NCBI RefSeq assembly: GCF_001905735.1
Contig: NZ_LISW01000001.1
Span: 1,084,660 to 1,148,659, forward strand
Length of the DNA: 64,000 nucleotides
Direction: 5' to 3'
From: Streptomyces sp. CB01249
GTDB taxonomy: Bacteria > Actinomycetota > Actinomycetes > Streptomycetales > Streptomycetaceae
The notes under the pieces: model-generated
Database searches by the model: none
Seen by the model: the letters and a program-made list of their open reading frames with translations, nothing else
What the model was told of the DNA's origin: nothing
Translations under genes and position numbers: made by a program
Shown here: positions 41,440 to 50,395 of the stretch, piece by piece
Layout: each line of letters starts with the position of its first letter
How positions within the stretch are numbered: the first letter of the stretch is position 1

Positions 41440-42513
41440 TCACGCGATCCTCCCCAGGTCGGCCCGGTGCACGGGGTGCCCGAACGGCTCGCCCCGCGCG
41501 TACCGTGCCAGCTCGTCCACGGCGAGCGCGCCCAGCCGCCCCACCTCGTTGCCCTGGGCGCCCGCCAGGTGCGGGGTCAGGAACACGTTGGGCAGGTCCC
41601 ACAGGGGGTGGCCGGGCGGCAGCGGCTCGGGCGAGGTGACGTCGAGGACCGCGTCGAGCCGGCCGCTGACCAGGTGCGGGGTGAGCGCCTCGGTGTCCAC
41701 GAGCGGGCCGCGCGCGGTGTTGACGAGCAGCGTCCCGGGGCGCATCAGGCCGATCCGCCGGGCGTCGATCATGTTCCGGGTCTCGGGCGTGTCCGGGGCG
41801 TGCAGGGTCACCACGTCGCTCGTCGCCACGAGGGTGTCCAGGTCGGTGGGGGTCACGCCGAGGAGGGCGGCCTCGGCCGCGCTCACGTACGGGTCGTGCA
41901 GCAGGATCTCCGCGTCCAGCGCCGTCCGCAGCAGCTCGATCACGCGGCGGCCGATGCGGGAGGCGCCGACCACCCCCACGGTCAGACCATGGGTGCCGAG
42001 CCAGTGGTGGCGGTCCAGGTCGGCGGCGGTGCGATGGGTGCGGCGGGCCCGGTAGAGGCCCGCGAACGGGAACACCCGCTTGGCGCCCATGATGATCGCC
42101 GCGAGGGTGTACTCGGCCACCGGCACGGCGTTGGCGGCGGCGGCCGACGAGACGACGATCCCGCGGTCGAAGGCGGCCGGTGACAGAAACGTCTTCACCG
42201 TGCCCGCCGCGTGGACGACGGCCCGCAGCGCGGGTGCCCGGTCCAGCAGCGCCGGGTCCACGGGCGGACAGCCCCATCCCGTCAGCAGCACCTCCGCGGC
42301 GGACAGGGCCCGGGCGGCGGCGGGGGAGTCGAACTCGCTGATCACCGCCGGGTCGAGCAGTTCGGCGGTCTCCTCGAGACGCGACCGGACGGCGGGCGGG
42401 AAGACGTCGTCCAGCAGCCCCGTGCTCATGACCAGAACCGTGCGCGGCCGCCTCCCGGGCGGGTCCGCTGCCTCGGCACCGGAACGGGCCGGCGCCTCTT
42501 CGGTGGTTCGCAC
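41440..42513 (-). CDS. D-isomer-specific 2-hydroxyacid dehydrogenase
   Basis: A 357-residue NAD-dependent dehydrogenase. The nucleotide fold begins LTVGVVGASRIGRRVIELLR near residue 175; the catalytic Arg is in LLVNTARGPLVD, the Glu in AVLDVTSPEPL and the His in FLTPHLAGAQGN. Substrates of this family include D-2-hydroxyacids, glycerate and phosphoglycerate; a sugar-acid intermediate fits the uronate-related context, but is inference. GGAGG precedes the GTG at 42513. It precedes the LacI gene by 95 bases on the same strand. A 20-base inverted repeat (GATAG-N10-CTATC) sits in its leader. Confidence 0.87.
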   Translation of the reverse strand: MRTTEEAPARSGAEAADPPGRRPRTVLVMSTGLLDDVFPPAVRSRLEETAELLDPAVISEFDSPAAARALSAAEVLLTGWGCPPVDPALLDRAPALRAVVHAAGTVKTFLSPAAFDRGIVVSSAAAANAVPVAEYTLAAIIMGAKRVFPFAGLYRARRTHRTAADLDRHHWLGTHGLTVGVVGASRIGRRVIELLRTALDAEILLHDPYVSAAEAALLGVTPTDLDTLVATSDVVTLHAPDTPETRNMIDARRIGLMRPGTLLVNTARGPLVDTEALTPHLVSGRLDAVLDVTSPEPLPPGHPLWDLPNVFLTPHLAGAQGNEVGRLGALAVDELARYARGEPFGHPVHRADLGRIA

Positions 42514-42523
42514 CCTGCCTCCG

Positions 42524-42543
42524 GATAGTAATCGTGTTCTATC
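42524..42543 (-). promoter_or_regulatory. GATAG-N10-CTATC inverted repeat
   Basis: GATAG (42524-42528) and CTATC (42539-42543) flank ten bases, immediately upstream of the GGAGG of the hydroxyacid dehydrogenase. A protein bound here could block ribosome or polymerase access. It differs from the LacI site, so the dehydrogenase may have its own regulator. Confidence 0.4.
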
Positions 42544-42690
42544 GAATGACCGGCACGCTAGGGACGTCCACGGTCGACCGTCAAGCGCGCGACCAGCCTG
42601 AATGGGCAGCTAGGGGCGCTTTGTTGAGATATGCCGCCCCGGAATTCGCCTCGAAGGGCGACGCCTGGTGAAGACGTTCGCCCAGATCCC

Positions 42691-42720
42691 TTGACGCTTG
42701 GGTTAACCGCTTACTAACTT
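42691..42720 (+). promoter_or_regulatory. Promoter with embedded LacI operator for the ABC/M1 operon
   Basis: TTGACG (42691-42696), 18 bases, TAACTT (42715-42720) forms a good promoter. AACCGCTTAC at 42705-42714 occupies the end of the spacer and abuts the -10, so a bound LacI repressor would block polymerase. It lies 50 bases before the first gene. Confidence 0.7.
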
Positions 42721-42769
42721 GCCGCCGCAGAAGGCACACCACGCGCCACCCAGCCGAACAGGACCCACC

Positions 42770-43792
42770 ATGGCTGACACAGCACCCCCGCTGCCGCGCG
42801 AAAAGCGGCGAACGCGGCGAAAGCAGGCCGATGAGCCTGCCCCGCCGCCCGGCCCGGCCCTCGCCGCCCCGCACCGGCTCACACTCGGACAGCGCCTCAA
42901 ACGCGACCGGGTGATGCTGCTGCTCACCCTGCCCGGCCTGCTCTACTTCATCGTCTTCCACTACGTGCCGCTGCTCGGCTACGTGGTGGCGTTCCAGGAC
43001 TACCAGCCGTACCTCGGCTACATGCACAGCGTCTGGGTGGGCTTCGCCAACTTCACCGCCGCGTTCAGCGAACAGGCCTTCTGGAGCGCGACCTTCAACA
43101 CCCTGGAGATCGCCCTCGTCCAGCTGGTGTTCTTCTTCCCGGTGCCCATCGCCCTGGCCCTGCTGCTCAACAGCATCGCCAGCGACCGCATCCGGCGCTT
43201 CGTGCAGAGCGTGGTCTATCTGCCGCACTTCATCGGCTGGGTCATCATCGTCTCGATCTTCCAGCAGATCCTGGGCGGCGCGGGCGTCCTGCCCGACTTC
43301 CTCGGCAGCATGGGACTGCCCCGCTACGACATGATGAGCGACCCGGACGCCTTCCCCTGGCTGCTCACCCTCCAGGTCGCCTGGAAGGACGCCGGCTGGG
43401 GCACGATCATCATCCTCGCCGCCCTCCTCAACATCGACCGGCAGCAGTACGAGGCCGCCGCGATCGACGGAGCCGGACCCCGGCGCAGGCTGTGGCACGT
43501 GACGCTGCCGGGCATCGCGCCGGTGCTCATCCTGCTGCTCATCCTCAACCTCGGGCAGATCCTCTCCGTCGGCTTCGAGCAGATCCTGCTCCAGCGCGAC
43601 GCGGTCGGACCGGATGCCGGCGAGGTGCTCGACACCTACGTCTACTACCACGGCATCAAGGACAACGACTGGGGCGTCGCCGCCGCCGTCGGACTCGTCA
43701 AGGCGGTCATCGGCACCGCACTCGTGCTGGGCGCCAACAAGTTCGCCCACCGACTCGGCCACGAAGGGGTGTACCGCGGTGCTGACCGCTGA
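42770..43792 (+). CDS. ABC transporter permease (LplB-type)
   Basis: A 340-residue sugar-type importer permease. After a polar N-terminus (EKRRTRRKQ), six helices can be seen from VMLLLTLPGLLYFIVFHYVP (about 44-63) onward, and the cytoplasmic EAA loop is EAAAIDGAGPRRRLWHVTLP near residue 230. It matches LplB/YtcP-family permeases that import oligosaccharides. The ATG at 42770 is used because the upstream extension lacks conserved sequence. Its stop overlaps the second permease by 14 bases. It is paired with the solute-binding lipoprotein two genes downstream. No ATPase gene is present; a shared MsiK-type ATPase elsewhere is expected. Confidence 0.9.
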   Translation: MADTAPPLPREKRRTRRKQADEPAPPPGPALAAPHRLTLGQRLKRDRVMLLLTLPGLLYFIVFHYVPLLGYVVAFQDYQPYLGYMHSVWVGFANFTAAFSEQAFWSATFNTLEIALVQLVFFFPVPIALALLLNSIASDRIRRFVQSVVYLPHFIGWVIIVSIFQQILGGAGVLPDFLGSMGLPRYDMMSDPDAFPWLLTLQVAWKDAGWGTIIILAALLNIDRQQYEAAAIDGAGPRRRLWHVTLPGIAPVLILLLILNLGQILSVGFEQILLQRDAVGPDAGEVLDTYVYYHGIKDNDWGVAAAVGLVKAVIGTALVLGANKFAHRLGHEGVYRGADR

Positions 43793-44735
43793 GAAGACGC
43801 GCGCCACGGCCCGGACCGCCGCGCCCAAGTCCCCGCCCGCCCCCGTACGCAAGTCCGACGGCCGCCCGCCGTGGATGGAGCGCCCGACCCGCATCGGTCA
43901 GACCGCGAAGGCCGTCGCCGTCGTCGTGGTCGTCCTGGCCGTCGCGTATCCGCTCGTCGGCGTCATCGGGACGAGCTTCGCCTCGCAGACCGACATCATC
44001 AAGAGCTCCGGCCTCGTCCTGTGGCCGGACCACCCCACCCTCGACGCCTACCGCACGATCTTCACCGGCGGCGTCGTCAGCCGGGCCCTGATCGTCTCCG
44101 TGGGCATCACCGTCTTCGGCACCCTCGCCAGTCTGCTCGTCACCGTCGGCATGGCGTACGGGCTCTCCCGCCGCGAGGTCACCGGCTCCCGCTTCATCCT
44201 GATGACGGCCCTGTTCACCATGCTGTTCAACGCCGGCATCATCCCGAACTTCCTGCTGGTCAAGGGCCTCGGCCTGTACGACACCTACGCGGCGCTCGTC
44301 ATGCCCACCCTGGTCAGCGCCTTCAACCTGGTCGTCCTGCGGTCCTTCTTCATGAACCTGCCGGAGGAGCTGTACGACGCGGCCAAGGTGGACGGCGCCG
44401 GGGACTTCCGCATCCTGGTCCGCGTCGTCCTCCCGCTGTCCAAGGCCGTCCTCGCCGTCATCAGCCTCTTCTACGCGGTGACGTACTGGAACGCCTTCTT
44501 CAACTCGCTCCTGTACCTCAACGACTCCGACAAGTGGCCGCTGCCCATGGTGCTGCGGACCTACGTCCTCCAGGGCCAGAGCCTCGACTCCGCCTCCGCG
44601 GGCGAAGTGCTCGCCCCGCAGCAGGCCGTGCAGATGGCGGTCCTGGTCATCGCCGTCGTCCCGATCCTCTGCGTCTACCCCTTCCTCCAGCGCTACTTCA
44701 CCAAGGGCGTGCTCACCGGAGCCATCAAGGGCTGA
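43779..44735 (+). CDS. ABC transporter permease (LplC/YtcP-type)
   Basis: A 318-residue permease partnering the preceding one. The N-terminal 45 residues are polar (RATARTAAPKSPPAPVRKSD), followed by six predicted helices (AVAVVVVVLAVAYPLVGVIG first) and the EAA loop YDAAKVDGAGDFRILVRVVLP. The C-terminus ends QRYFTKGVLTGAIKG, the motif common to LplC-type subunits. The GTG at 43779 overlaps the upstream gene, so both are cotranslated. It imports the ligand captured by the binding lipoprotein encoded next. Confidence 0.9.
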   Translation: MLTAEKTRATARTAAPKSPPAPVRKSDGRPPWMERPTRIGQTAKAVAVVVVVLAVAYPLVGVIGTSFASQTDIIKSSGLVLWPDHPTLDAYRTIFTGGVVSRALIVSVGITVFGTLASLLVTVGMAYGLSRREVTGSRFILMTALFTMLFNAGIIPNFLLVKGLGLYDTYAALVMPTLVSAFNLVVLRSFFMNLPEELYDAAKVDGAGDFRILVRVVLPLSKAVLAVISLFYAVTYWNAFFNSLLYLNDSDKWPLPMVLRTYVLQGQSLDSASAGEVLAPQQAVQMAVLVIAVVPILCVYPFLQRYFTKGVLTGAIKG

Positions 44736-44783
44736 CCGCCGCCGTCCCGCACTCCTTCCCTTCCCTCTTCCAAGGAGATCCAG

Positions 44784-46457
44784 GTGTCGAGCTCCACCCC
44801 CATCAACCGCAGATCGCTCTTCCGCCTGGGCGCAGGCGTCGGTCTCGGACTGGCCGCGGCCCCGCTGCTCGCCGCCTGCGGCGACGGCGGCACGACCGCG
44901 AAGGCCGAGGCCAAGAGTGCGTCCCTGCTCCCGCGCAGCGCCGTCCGCAACATCGGGCTGAAGCCCGACCTGGAAGGCACCGCGGCCGGTGTTCCGCAGG
45001 GCTTCTTCAGCTACCCGGCCAAGCCGCTGCGGGCCACGAAGACCACCCCGCTCAAGGGGGCGAAGCCGATCAGCGCCGCCATGGAGACCTTCTCCCCGCC
45101 GCCGCCCTCGCGCGGCAAGAACGCGGCCTGGCAGGAGATCGAGAAGCTGCTCGGCGGCCAGGTGAACATCACGGCCGTCCCCGCCGACGACTACGGCACC
45201 AAGTTCTCCACGATGGTCGCCAGCGACAGCCTGCCCGACCTCTTCATGTACCCGGAGAGCGGCGGCGTCGACAACAAGGCCGCCTTCCTCCAGGCCAAGT
45301 GCGCCGACCTCACCCCGCACCTCGCCGGGGACGCGGTCAAGGACTACCCCAACCTCGCCGCCATCCCGAAGGGCGCCTGGCAGGGCGCGATCTTCGGCGG
45401 CAAGCTCTACGGCATCCCGATCGCCCGCACCGGCACCGCGGGCGCGGGCGTCTACCGTCACGACCTCTTCGAGGAGGTCGGCGTCACCAGCCTGGACCAG
45501 ATCACCGACCTGGACCGGTTCGTCGAGGTCTGCAAGGAGCTGACCCGCCCCAAGGAGGACCGGTACGCCATCATCGCGGGCGTCACCACCATGCTCGCCA
45601 TGTCCGCCGGAGCGCCCAACTTCTGGCGGCTGGACGAGAAGACGGGCAAGTTCACCCTCGACCTGGAGACCCCGGAGTACCGCAGGGCGGTCGAGACGGC
45701 CCGCACGCTGTACAAGGCCGGCTGCTACTACCCGGGCACCCTCCAGATGTCCGGGGCGCAGAAGGCCCAGTACACGGACATGTTCAAGAACGGCAAGGGC
45801 GCGTACGTCTACGACGGCATGCCCACCTACCTCGCGCCGGGCGTCGGCTACATCGCCGCGATGAAGGCGATCAACAAGAAGTTCGACCCGCGCCCCTTCG
45901 TGCCGGTCGGCAAGGACGCCGTCGCCTGGATGGACAACGTCGCGCTGCAGAACACCCACATCAGCAAGGCGTCCGGGGACCGCGTCAAGGAGATCCTGCG
46001 GTTCGCCGACTTCGCGGCCTCGCCGTTCGGCAGCCTCGAATACACCCTCATCAACTACGGCGTCGAGGGCAAGGACTTCACCCGCGACGACAAGGGCAAC
46101 CCGGCCCTCACCAAGCAGGGCACCCAGGACGTCACCGTGCCCTGGAAGTTCGCCGCGTCCGCGGTCCCGGCGATCTTCAGCGCCGACTCCGAGCAGGGCG
46201 TGCGCCACGTCCACGACACCTTCACCAAGATGATCCCGATGATGGTGCCGGACCCGACGCTCCAGTACTCCTCGCCCACCTGGGACTCCAAGAGCGCTGG
46301 CAGCCTCGGCACCCTGAAGGGCGACGTGCTCAAGGACATCATCTCCGGCCGCAAGCCCATGTCCGCCTACGACCAGCTGGTCAAGGACTACCTGGCCAAG
46401 GGCGGCGAGCAGGCCCGCGGCGAGTTCGAGGAAGCCTTCCAGAAGGGGAAGAAGTGA
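44784..46457 (+). CDS. Extracellular solute-binding lipoprotein (LipO/YtcQ-type)
   Basis: A 557-residue binding protein exported by Tat (NRRSLFRLGAGVGLGLAAAP) with lipobox LLAAC (Cys near residue 32). The mature protein starts with a Thr/Lys-rich linker and has the two-lobe fold; the pattern TFSPPPPSRGKNAAWQEIEK and TDLDRFVEVCKELTRPKEDR fits large sugar binders of this group. AAGGAG precedes the GTG. It anchors in the outer leaflet of the membrane and delivers ligand to the two permeases. The stop overlaps the M1 peptidase gene (GTGA), so the protease is part of the same operon. Confidence 0.9.
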   Translation: MSSSTPINRRSLFRLGAGVGLGLAAAPLLAACGDGGTTAKAEAKSASLLPRSAVRNIGLKPDLEGTAAGVPQGFFSYPAKPLRATKTTPLKGAKPISAAMETFSPPPPSRGKNAAWQEIEKLLGGQVNITAVPADDYGTKFSTMVASDSLPDLFMYPESGGVDNKAAFLQAKCADLTPHLAGDAVKDYPNLAAIPKGAWQGAIFGGKLYGIPIARTGTAGAGVYRHDLFEEVGVTSLDQITDLDRFVEVCKELTRPKEDRYAIIAGVTTMLAMSAGAPNFWRLDEKTGKFTLDLETPEYRRAVETARTLYKAGCYYPGTLQMSGAQKAQYTDMFKNGKGAYVYDGMPTYLAPGVGYIAAMKAINKKFDPRPFVPVGKDAVAWMDNVALQNTHISKASGDRVKEILRFADFAASPFGSLEYTLINYGVEGKDFTRDDKGNPALTKQGTQDVTVPWKFAASAVPAIFSADSEQGVRHVHDTFTKMIPMMVPDPTLQYSSPTWDSKSAGSLGTLKGDVLKDIISGRKPMSAYDQLVKDYLAKGGEQARGEFEEAFQKGKK

Positions 46458-47920
46458 CCACTCGACGCTCGGTCCTCGCACTCGGCGGCGCGGCGGTGGC
46501 GGCAGCCGTCACCGTCCCCGCCCTCTCCGCACCCGCCGCCGCCGACCCGCACGGCTTCCACCCCGAGCCCGGCTCCGACGGCGTCGGCGACCCCCTCTTC
46601 CCGACCCTCGGCAACGGCGGCTACCAGGTCACCCACTACGACCTGACCTTCGACTTCACCCCGGTGACGTACGACTTCACCGCCACGGTGAGGATCAGCG
46701 CCAGGGCCACCCAGGACCTGTCCGCGTTCAACCTGGACACCGACGGCCACACCATCGACGCCGTCACCGTCGCCGGACGTCCCGCCACCTGGCAGCTCAC
46801 CCCCGGCCAGAGCGGCCAGGAGCTGACCGTCACCCCGGCCCGCCCGCTCCGCGACCATCAGGCGTTCACCGTCGAGATCCGCTACCGGGGCAACGGCAAG
46901 GCACCCCGGCTCGGCCTCACCGGCTGGCGGTTCGGCAGCGACGGCGGCTTCGCCTCGGCCGCCCAGTCCTCCCGCGCCGACACCTTCCTGCCCTGCAACG
47001 ACACCCCCTCCGACAAGGCGACGTGGACCTTCCACATCAGCGCACCCGAGGGCTACGTCGCCACCGCGAACGGCGAGCTGACGCACCGTACACCGCGCGC
47101 CGACGGCTCCACCGTCTGGCACTTCGCCCTCCGCGAGCGCATGGCCACCGAGCTCATCGGCATCGCCGTGGTCAAGGGCACCTACCTGTACGGCAGCAGC
47201 CACCGCGGCCTGCCCCTGCGCCACATCGTGCCCCGGGGCCAGGAGGACACGTACGCCCCGGTCGTCGCCCGCACCGCCGACCATCTGGCCTGGCTGGAGG
47301 CGAAGTTCGGCCGCTACCCGTTCTCCGTCTACGGGGTGCACATCTACGACGGGTACACCGACGCGCTGGAGAACCAGACGCTCTCCCTCTTCGGCACCAA
47401 CTGGTTCAAGCTCAACGCCGAGGGGCAGCCCGGCTACGAGACCACCATGGTCCACGAGCTCGTCCACCAGTGGTTCGGCGACTCCGTCACCCCCGACAAC
47501 TGGCAGCAGGCCTGGCTCAACGAGGGCCCCGCCGTCTACTACGCCGGTCTGTACGGCGAGGAGCGCGGCTGGTCCGTCCTCGAGGACAAGATGAAGGCCA
47601 CGTACGAGAAGCTCGACGCCGTCCGCGCCGCCGACGGCCCGCCCGGACTGCCCAAAGCGCTCGGCGGCACCAACATCTACGACGGCGGCGCCCTCGTCCT
47701 CTACGCCCTGAACCAGCGCATCGGCCGGCGCTCCTTCGACACCGTGATGCGCGAGTGGGTGAGGCGCTTCAAGGACTCCACGTACACCTCCGAGCAGTTC
47801 ATCCGGCACACCGTCGACACCACCCGCGACCGCTCCCTCGACCCGTTCCTGCGCGACTGGCTCTTCGGGGCCGTCAACCCGCCCATGCCCGGCCACCCCG
47901 ACTGGAAGGCCACCGCGTGA
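46454..47920 (+). CDS. Secreted M1-family metallopeptidase
   Basis: A 488-residue zinc peptidase with a signal peptide containing twin arginine (MTTRRSVLALGGAAVAAAV, cleavage near AAA-DPH). A beta-sandwich domain (about 45-200) precedes the thermolysin-like domain. Zn ligands are H334 and H338 in HELVHQWFGD, with E335 catalytic and E357 in WLNEGPA. The usual exopeptidase GAMEN motif is replaced by DALENQ (about residue 307), keeping Glu-Asn. It is shorter than APN-type M1 enzymes (about 850) and lacks their C-terminal domain, as do many secreted Streptomyces members. It likely trims peptides outside the cell. Confidence 0.9.
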   Translation: MTTRRSVLALGGAAVAAAVTVPALSAPAAADPHGFHPEPGSDGVGDPLFPTLGNGGYQVTHYDLTFDFTPVTYDFTATVRISARATQDLSAFNLDTDGHTIDAVTVAGRPATWQLTPGQSGQELTVTPARPLRDHQAFTVEIRYRGNGKAPRLGLTGWRFGSDGGFASAAQSSRADTFLPCNDTPSDKATWTFHISAPEGYVATANGELTHRTPRADGSTVWHFALRERMATELIGIAVVKGTYLYGSSHRGLPLRHIVPRGQEDTYAPVVARTADHLAWLEAKFGRYPFSVYGVHIYDGYTDALENQTLSLFGTNWFKLNAEGQPGYETTMVHELVHQWFGDSVTPDNWQQAWLNEGPAVYYAGLYGEERGWSVLEDKMKATYEKLDAVRAADGPPGLPKALGGTNIYDGGALVLYALNQRIGRRSFDTVMREWVRRFKDSTYTSEQFIRHTVDTTRDRSLDPFLRDWLFGAVNPPMPGHPDWKATA

Positions 47921-50109
47921 ACCGCCCCCTGAACGTCGTACGAGCCACCGCCGCATCCGCCACCGCCGCCCTCCTGACCGCCCTGCTCGCCGCCCCGGCG
48001 GTCGCGGCGCCCGGCACCCGCACCCTGTACGCCGCCCCGGACGGCCGCGGCTCGGCGTGCACCAGCGCCCGGCCCTGCACCCTGGAGGGCGCCCGTGACC
48101 TGGCCCGCACCGAGCACCGCCGCGCCGTCCGCGTACTCCTGAAGGACGGTACGTACCGGCTCGACGCGCCCCTGAAGCTCGGCGCCGCCGACTCCGGCAC
48201 GACCTGGGCCGCCGCCCCCGGCGCCCACCCGGTCCTCTCCGGCGGCCGGGACCTCACCGGCTGGCGCGAGAACGCCGACGGCACCTGGACCACCTCCGTC
48301 CCCGCCGGGGTCACCCCGCGCCAGCTCTTCGTGGACGGCCACCGCGCCACCCGCGCCCGGGGCGAGGCGTGCGCCGCGAGCACCTGCGACGCCACCGCCA
48401 CCGGCATGACCGGCGCCACCGCGACCGGCATCGACCACTGGGCGCGCCCCACGGACGCCGAGGCCGTCATCCGCATCCGCTGGCGCAACTACCACTGCCG
48501 GATCGCGGGCGTCAGCGGGGACACCCTCACCTTCGCCCAGCCCTGCTGGACCAACTCCGCGAGCGGCACCGACCGCACCGGCCCCGCCTGGGACACCACC
48601 GCCGTCGACTCCACCCGCTACAGCGGTGTCGCGTTCTTCGAGAACGCCGCCGAACTCCTCGACGAACCGGGCGAGTTCGTGTGGAACTCCGCCGACCGCA
48701 CCGTCACCTACCTCCCGCGCGAGGGCGAGAACATGCGCCGCGCGCGGGCCGTCACCCCGCACACCGAACAACTGCTCACCGTGGACGGCGCCCACGACCT
48801 CACGGTCAGCGGCATCGGCTTCGCGTACGCGGCCTACCGGCAGCCCGACACCGACGAGGGCTACGCGGGGATGCAGGCCGGTCTCACCCTGACCGGAGCC
48901 ACCGGCCCCGTCGACCACGCGGGCCGCTACTACACCAAACCGGCCGCCGCCCTCACCGTGCGCGGCGGCCGGGGGGTCACCGTCGACTCCGCGCGCTTCA
49001 CCCACCTCGGCGGCGCCGGAGCGGTCCTGGAGGCCGGCACCAAGGACAGCGCCCTCACCCGCTCCACCTTCACCGACCTCTCCTCGGGCGCGGTGTACGT
49101 CGGTGACACCGAGCCCCTGCCGGAGGCCGCGCTCACCGGGGAACGCAACACCGTCGCGTACAACACGATCAGCCGCACCGGCGTCGAGTACACCGACGCG
49201 GTCGGCATCTGGGCCGGTTACGAGGCGGAGCTCACCGTCGACCACAACAGCCTGGACCACCTCCCGTACTCGGCGATCTCCGTCGGCTGGGGCTGGAACC
49301 AGCCCGAGGCGCAGAAGTCCGTCCTGCGCGACAACAAGGTGACGAACAACCGCATCACCGACGTCATGGAGGTCGCCCGGCAGCAGCACGACGGCGGCGC
49401 CATCTACACCCAGGGCGCCCAGCCCGGCACGGTCGTCGGCGGCAACTACATCAACCGCTCCGCGTACGGCAACACCGAGCGCGACGGCAACGGCATCTAC
49501 CTGGACGAGCAGTCCTCGTACATCACCGTGGAGAACAACGTCATCACCCGCATCGGCTACAAGTGGGTCTCCAACTGGGCGGACTACGGCATCCGGAACA
49601 CCGCGCGCGGCAACTGGACCGACACCGCCGCCCCCGCCCTCGGCGGCACCGGCTCCGTCATGACCGGCAACCACACCGGCCTCGACCGCCTCCCGGCCGC
49701 CGCCCTGGCCGTCGCCGCCCGCGCCGGAGCCCATGGCGGCCCGGTCGAGCAGCTGCGCACCGACCTGGCCCGCACCGGCACGGCCACCCAGTCCTCGACG
49801 GACGGCACCGCCACCGCCGCGCTCGCCCTGGACGCCGACACCAACACCGACACCCGCACCCTCGCCGAGGACGGCGCCTGGTGGCAGGTGGACCTCGGAG
49901 CCACCCGGCACATCCGCCAGGTCGAGGTCTGGAACGACGCCGCCACGACGACGGCCGACTTCGACATCGTCACCGACGACGGCACCGTCCACGTCAGCGG
50001 CAAGGCGCTGCGCCCCACCGTCGTGGACCTGGACAGCCGTACCCGTACGCTTCGGATCGTGAAGACCGGCACGGGCCGGATCGCCCTCTCCCAGGTCCTG
50101 ATCCACTGA
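47917..50109 (+). CDS. Secreted right-handed beta-helix protein with F5/8-type C-terminus
   Basis: A 730-residue exported protein. The signal peptide covers residues 1-30 (TAASATAALLTALLAAPAVA-AP). The N-terminus of the mature chain, TLYAAPDGRGSACTSARPCT then LEGARDLART, is typical of parallel beta-helix glycosidases or lyases, and I recall it from GH141-like sequences. Turns with NTVAYNTISR and NNVITRIGYKW indicate the helix. Residues about 600-730 look like a discoidin (F5/8 C) carbohydrate-binding domain (TATQSSTDGTATAALALDAD, WWQVDLG). The GTG overlaps the M1 stop, so it ends the operon. It likely acts on a complex glycan; activity unknown. Confidence 0.83.
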   Translation: MNRPLNVVRATAASATAALLTALLAAPAVAAPGTRTLYAAPDGRGSACTSARPCTLEGARDLARTEHRRAVRVLLKDGTYRLDAPLKLGAADSGTTWAAAPGAHPVLSGGRDLTGWRENADGTWTTSVPAGVTPRQLFVDGHRATRARGEACAASTCDATATGMTGATATGIDHWARPTDAEAVIRIRWRNYHCRIAGVSGDTLTFAQPCWTNSASGTDRTGPAWDTTAVDSTRYSGVAFFENAAELLDEPGEFVWNSADRTVTYLPREGENMRRARAVTPHTEQLLTVDGAHDLTVSGIGFAYAAYRQPDTDEGYAGMQAGLTLTGATGPVDHAGRYYTKPAAALTVRGGRGVTVDSARFTHLGGAGAVLEAGTKDSALTRSTFTDLSSGAVYVGDTEPLPEAALTGERNTVAYNTISRTGVEYTDAVGIWAGYEAELTVDHNSLDHLPYSAISVGWGWNQPEAQKSVLRDNKVTNNRITDVMEVARQQHDGGAIYTQGAQPGTVVGGNYINRSAYGNTERDGNGIYLDEQSSYITVENNVITRIGYKWVSNWADYGIRNTARGNWTDTAAPALGGTGSVMTGNHTGLDRLPAAALAVAARAGAHGGPVEQLRTDLARTGTATQSSTDGTATAALALDADTNTDTRTLAEDGAWWQVDLGATRHIRQVEVWNDAATTTADFDIVTDDGTVHVSGKALRPTVVDLDSRTRTLRIVKTGTGRIALSQVLIH

Positions 50110-50228
50110 GGGTGCCCGCCCGGACACGGAGCGCGTCGCGCGGGAAAGCGGTTCGTGACCACCCGATGAAGTGCGGTATTGTTCTCATGCGCGTTCAGCC
50201 AGGGGGAAACCCCAGGTCAGACGGGCAT

Positions 50229-50302
<74 letters not shown>

Positions 50303-50317
50303 CTGGTGACAGTCGTA

Positions 50318-50361
50318 GGTCGAGGGCCGGTCTCGGAGAAATCCGAGACCGGCCCTCGACC
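50318..50361 (+). terminator. 20-base-pair hairpin with GAAA loop after tRNA-Pro
   Basis: Twenty bases (50318-50337, beginning GGTCGAGGGCCGG) pair perfectly with 50342-50361 around GAAA, followed by GTTTCAG. It probably ends transcripts of tRNA-Pro and also of the convergent membrane-protein gene. Confidence 0.85.
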
Positions 50362-50395
50362 GTTTCAGTCCGGGTGCCGCACCCGGAACCGGCGG

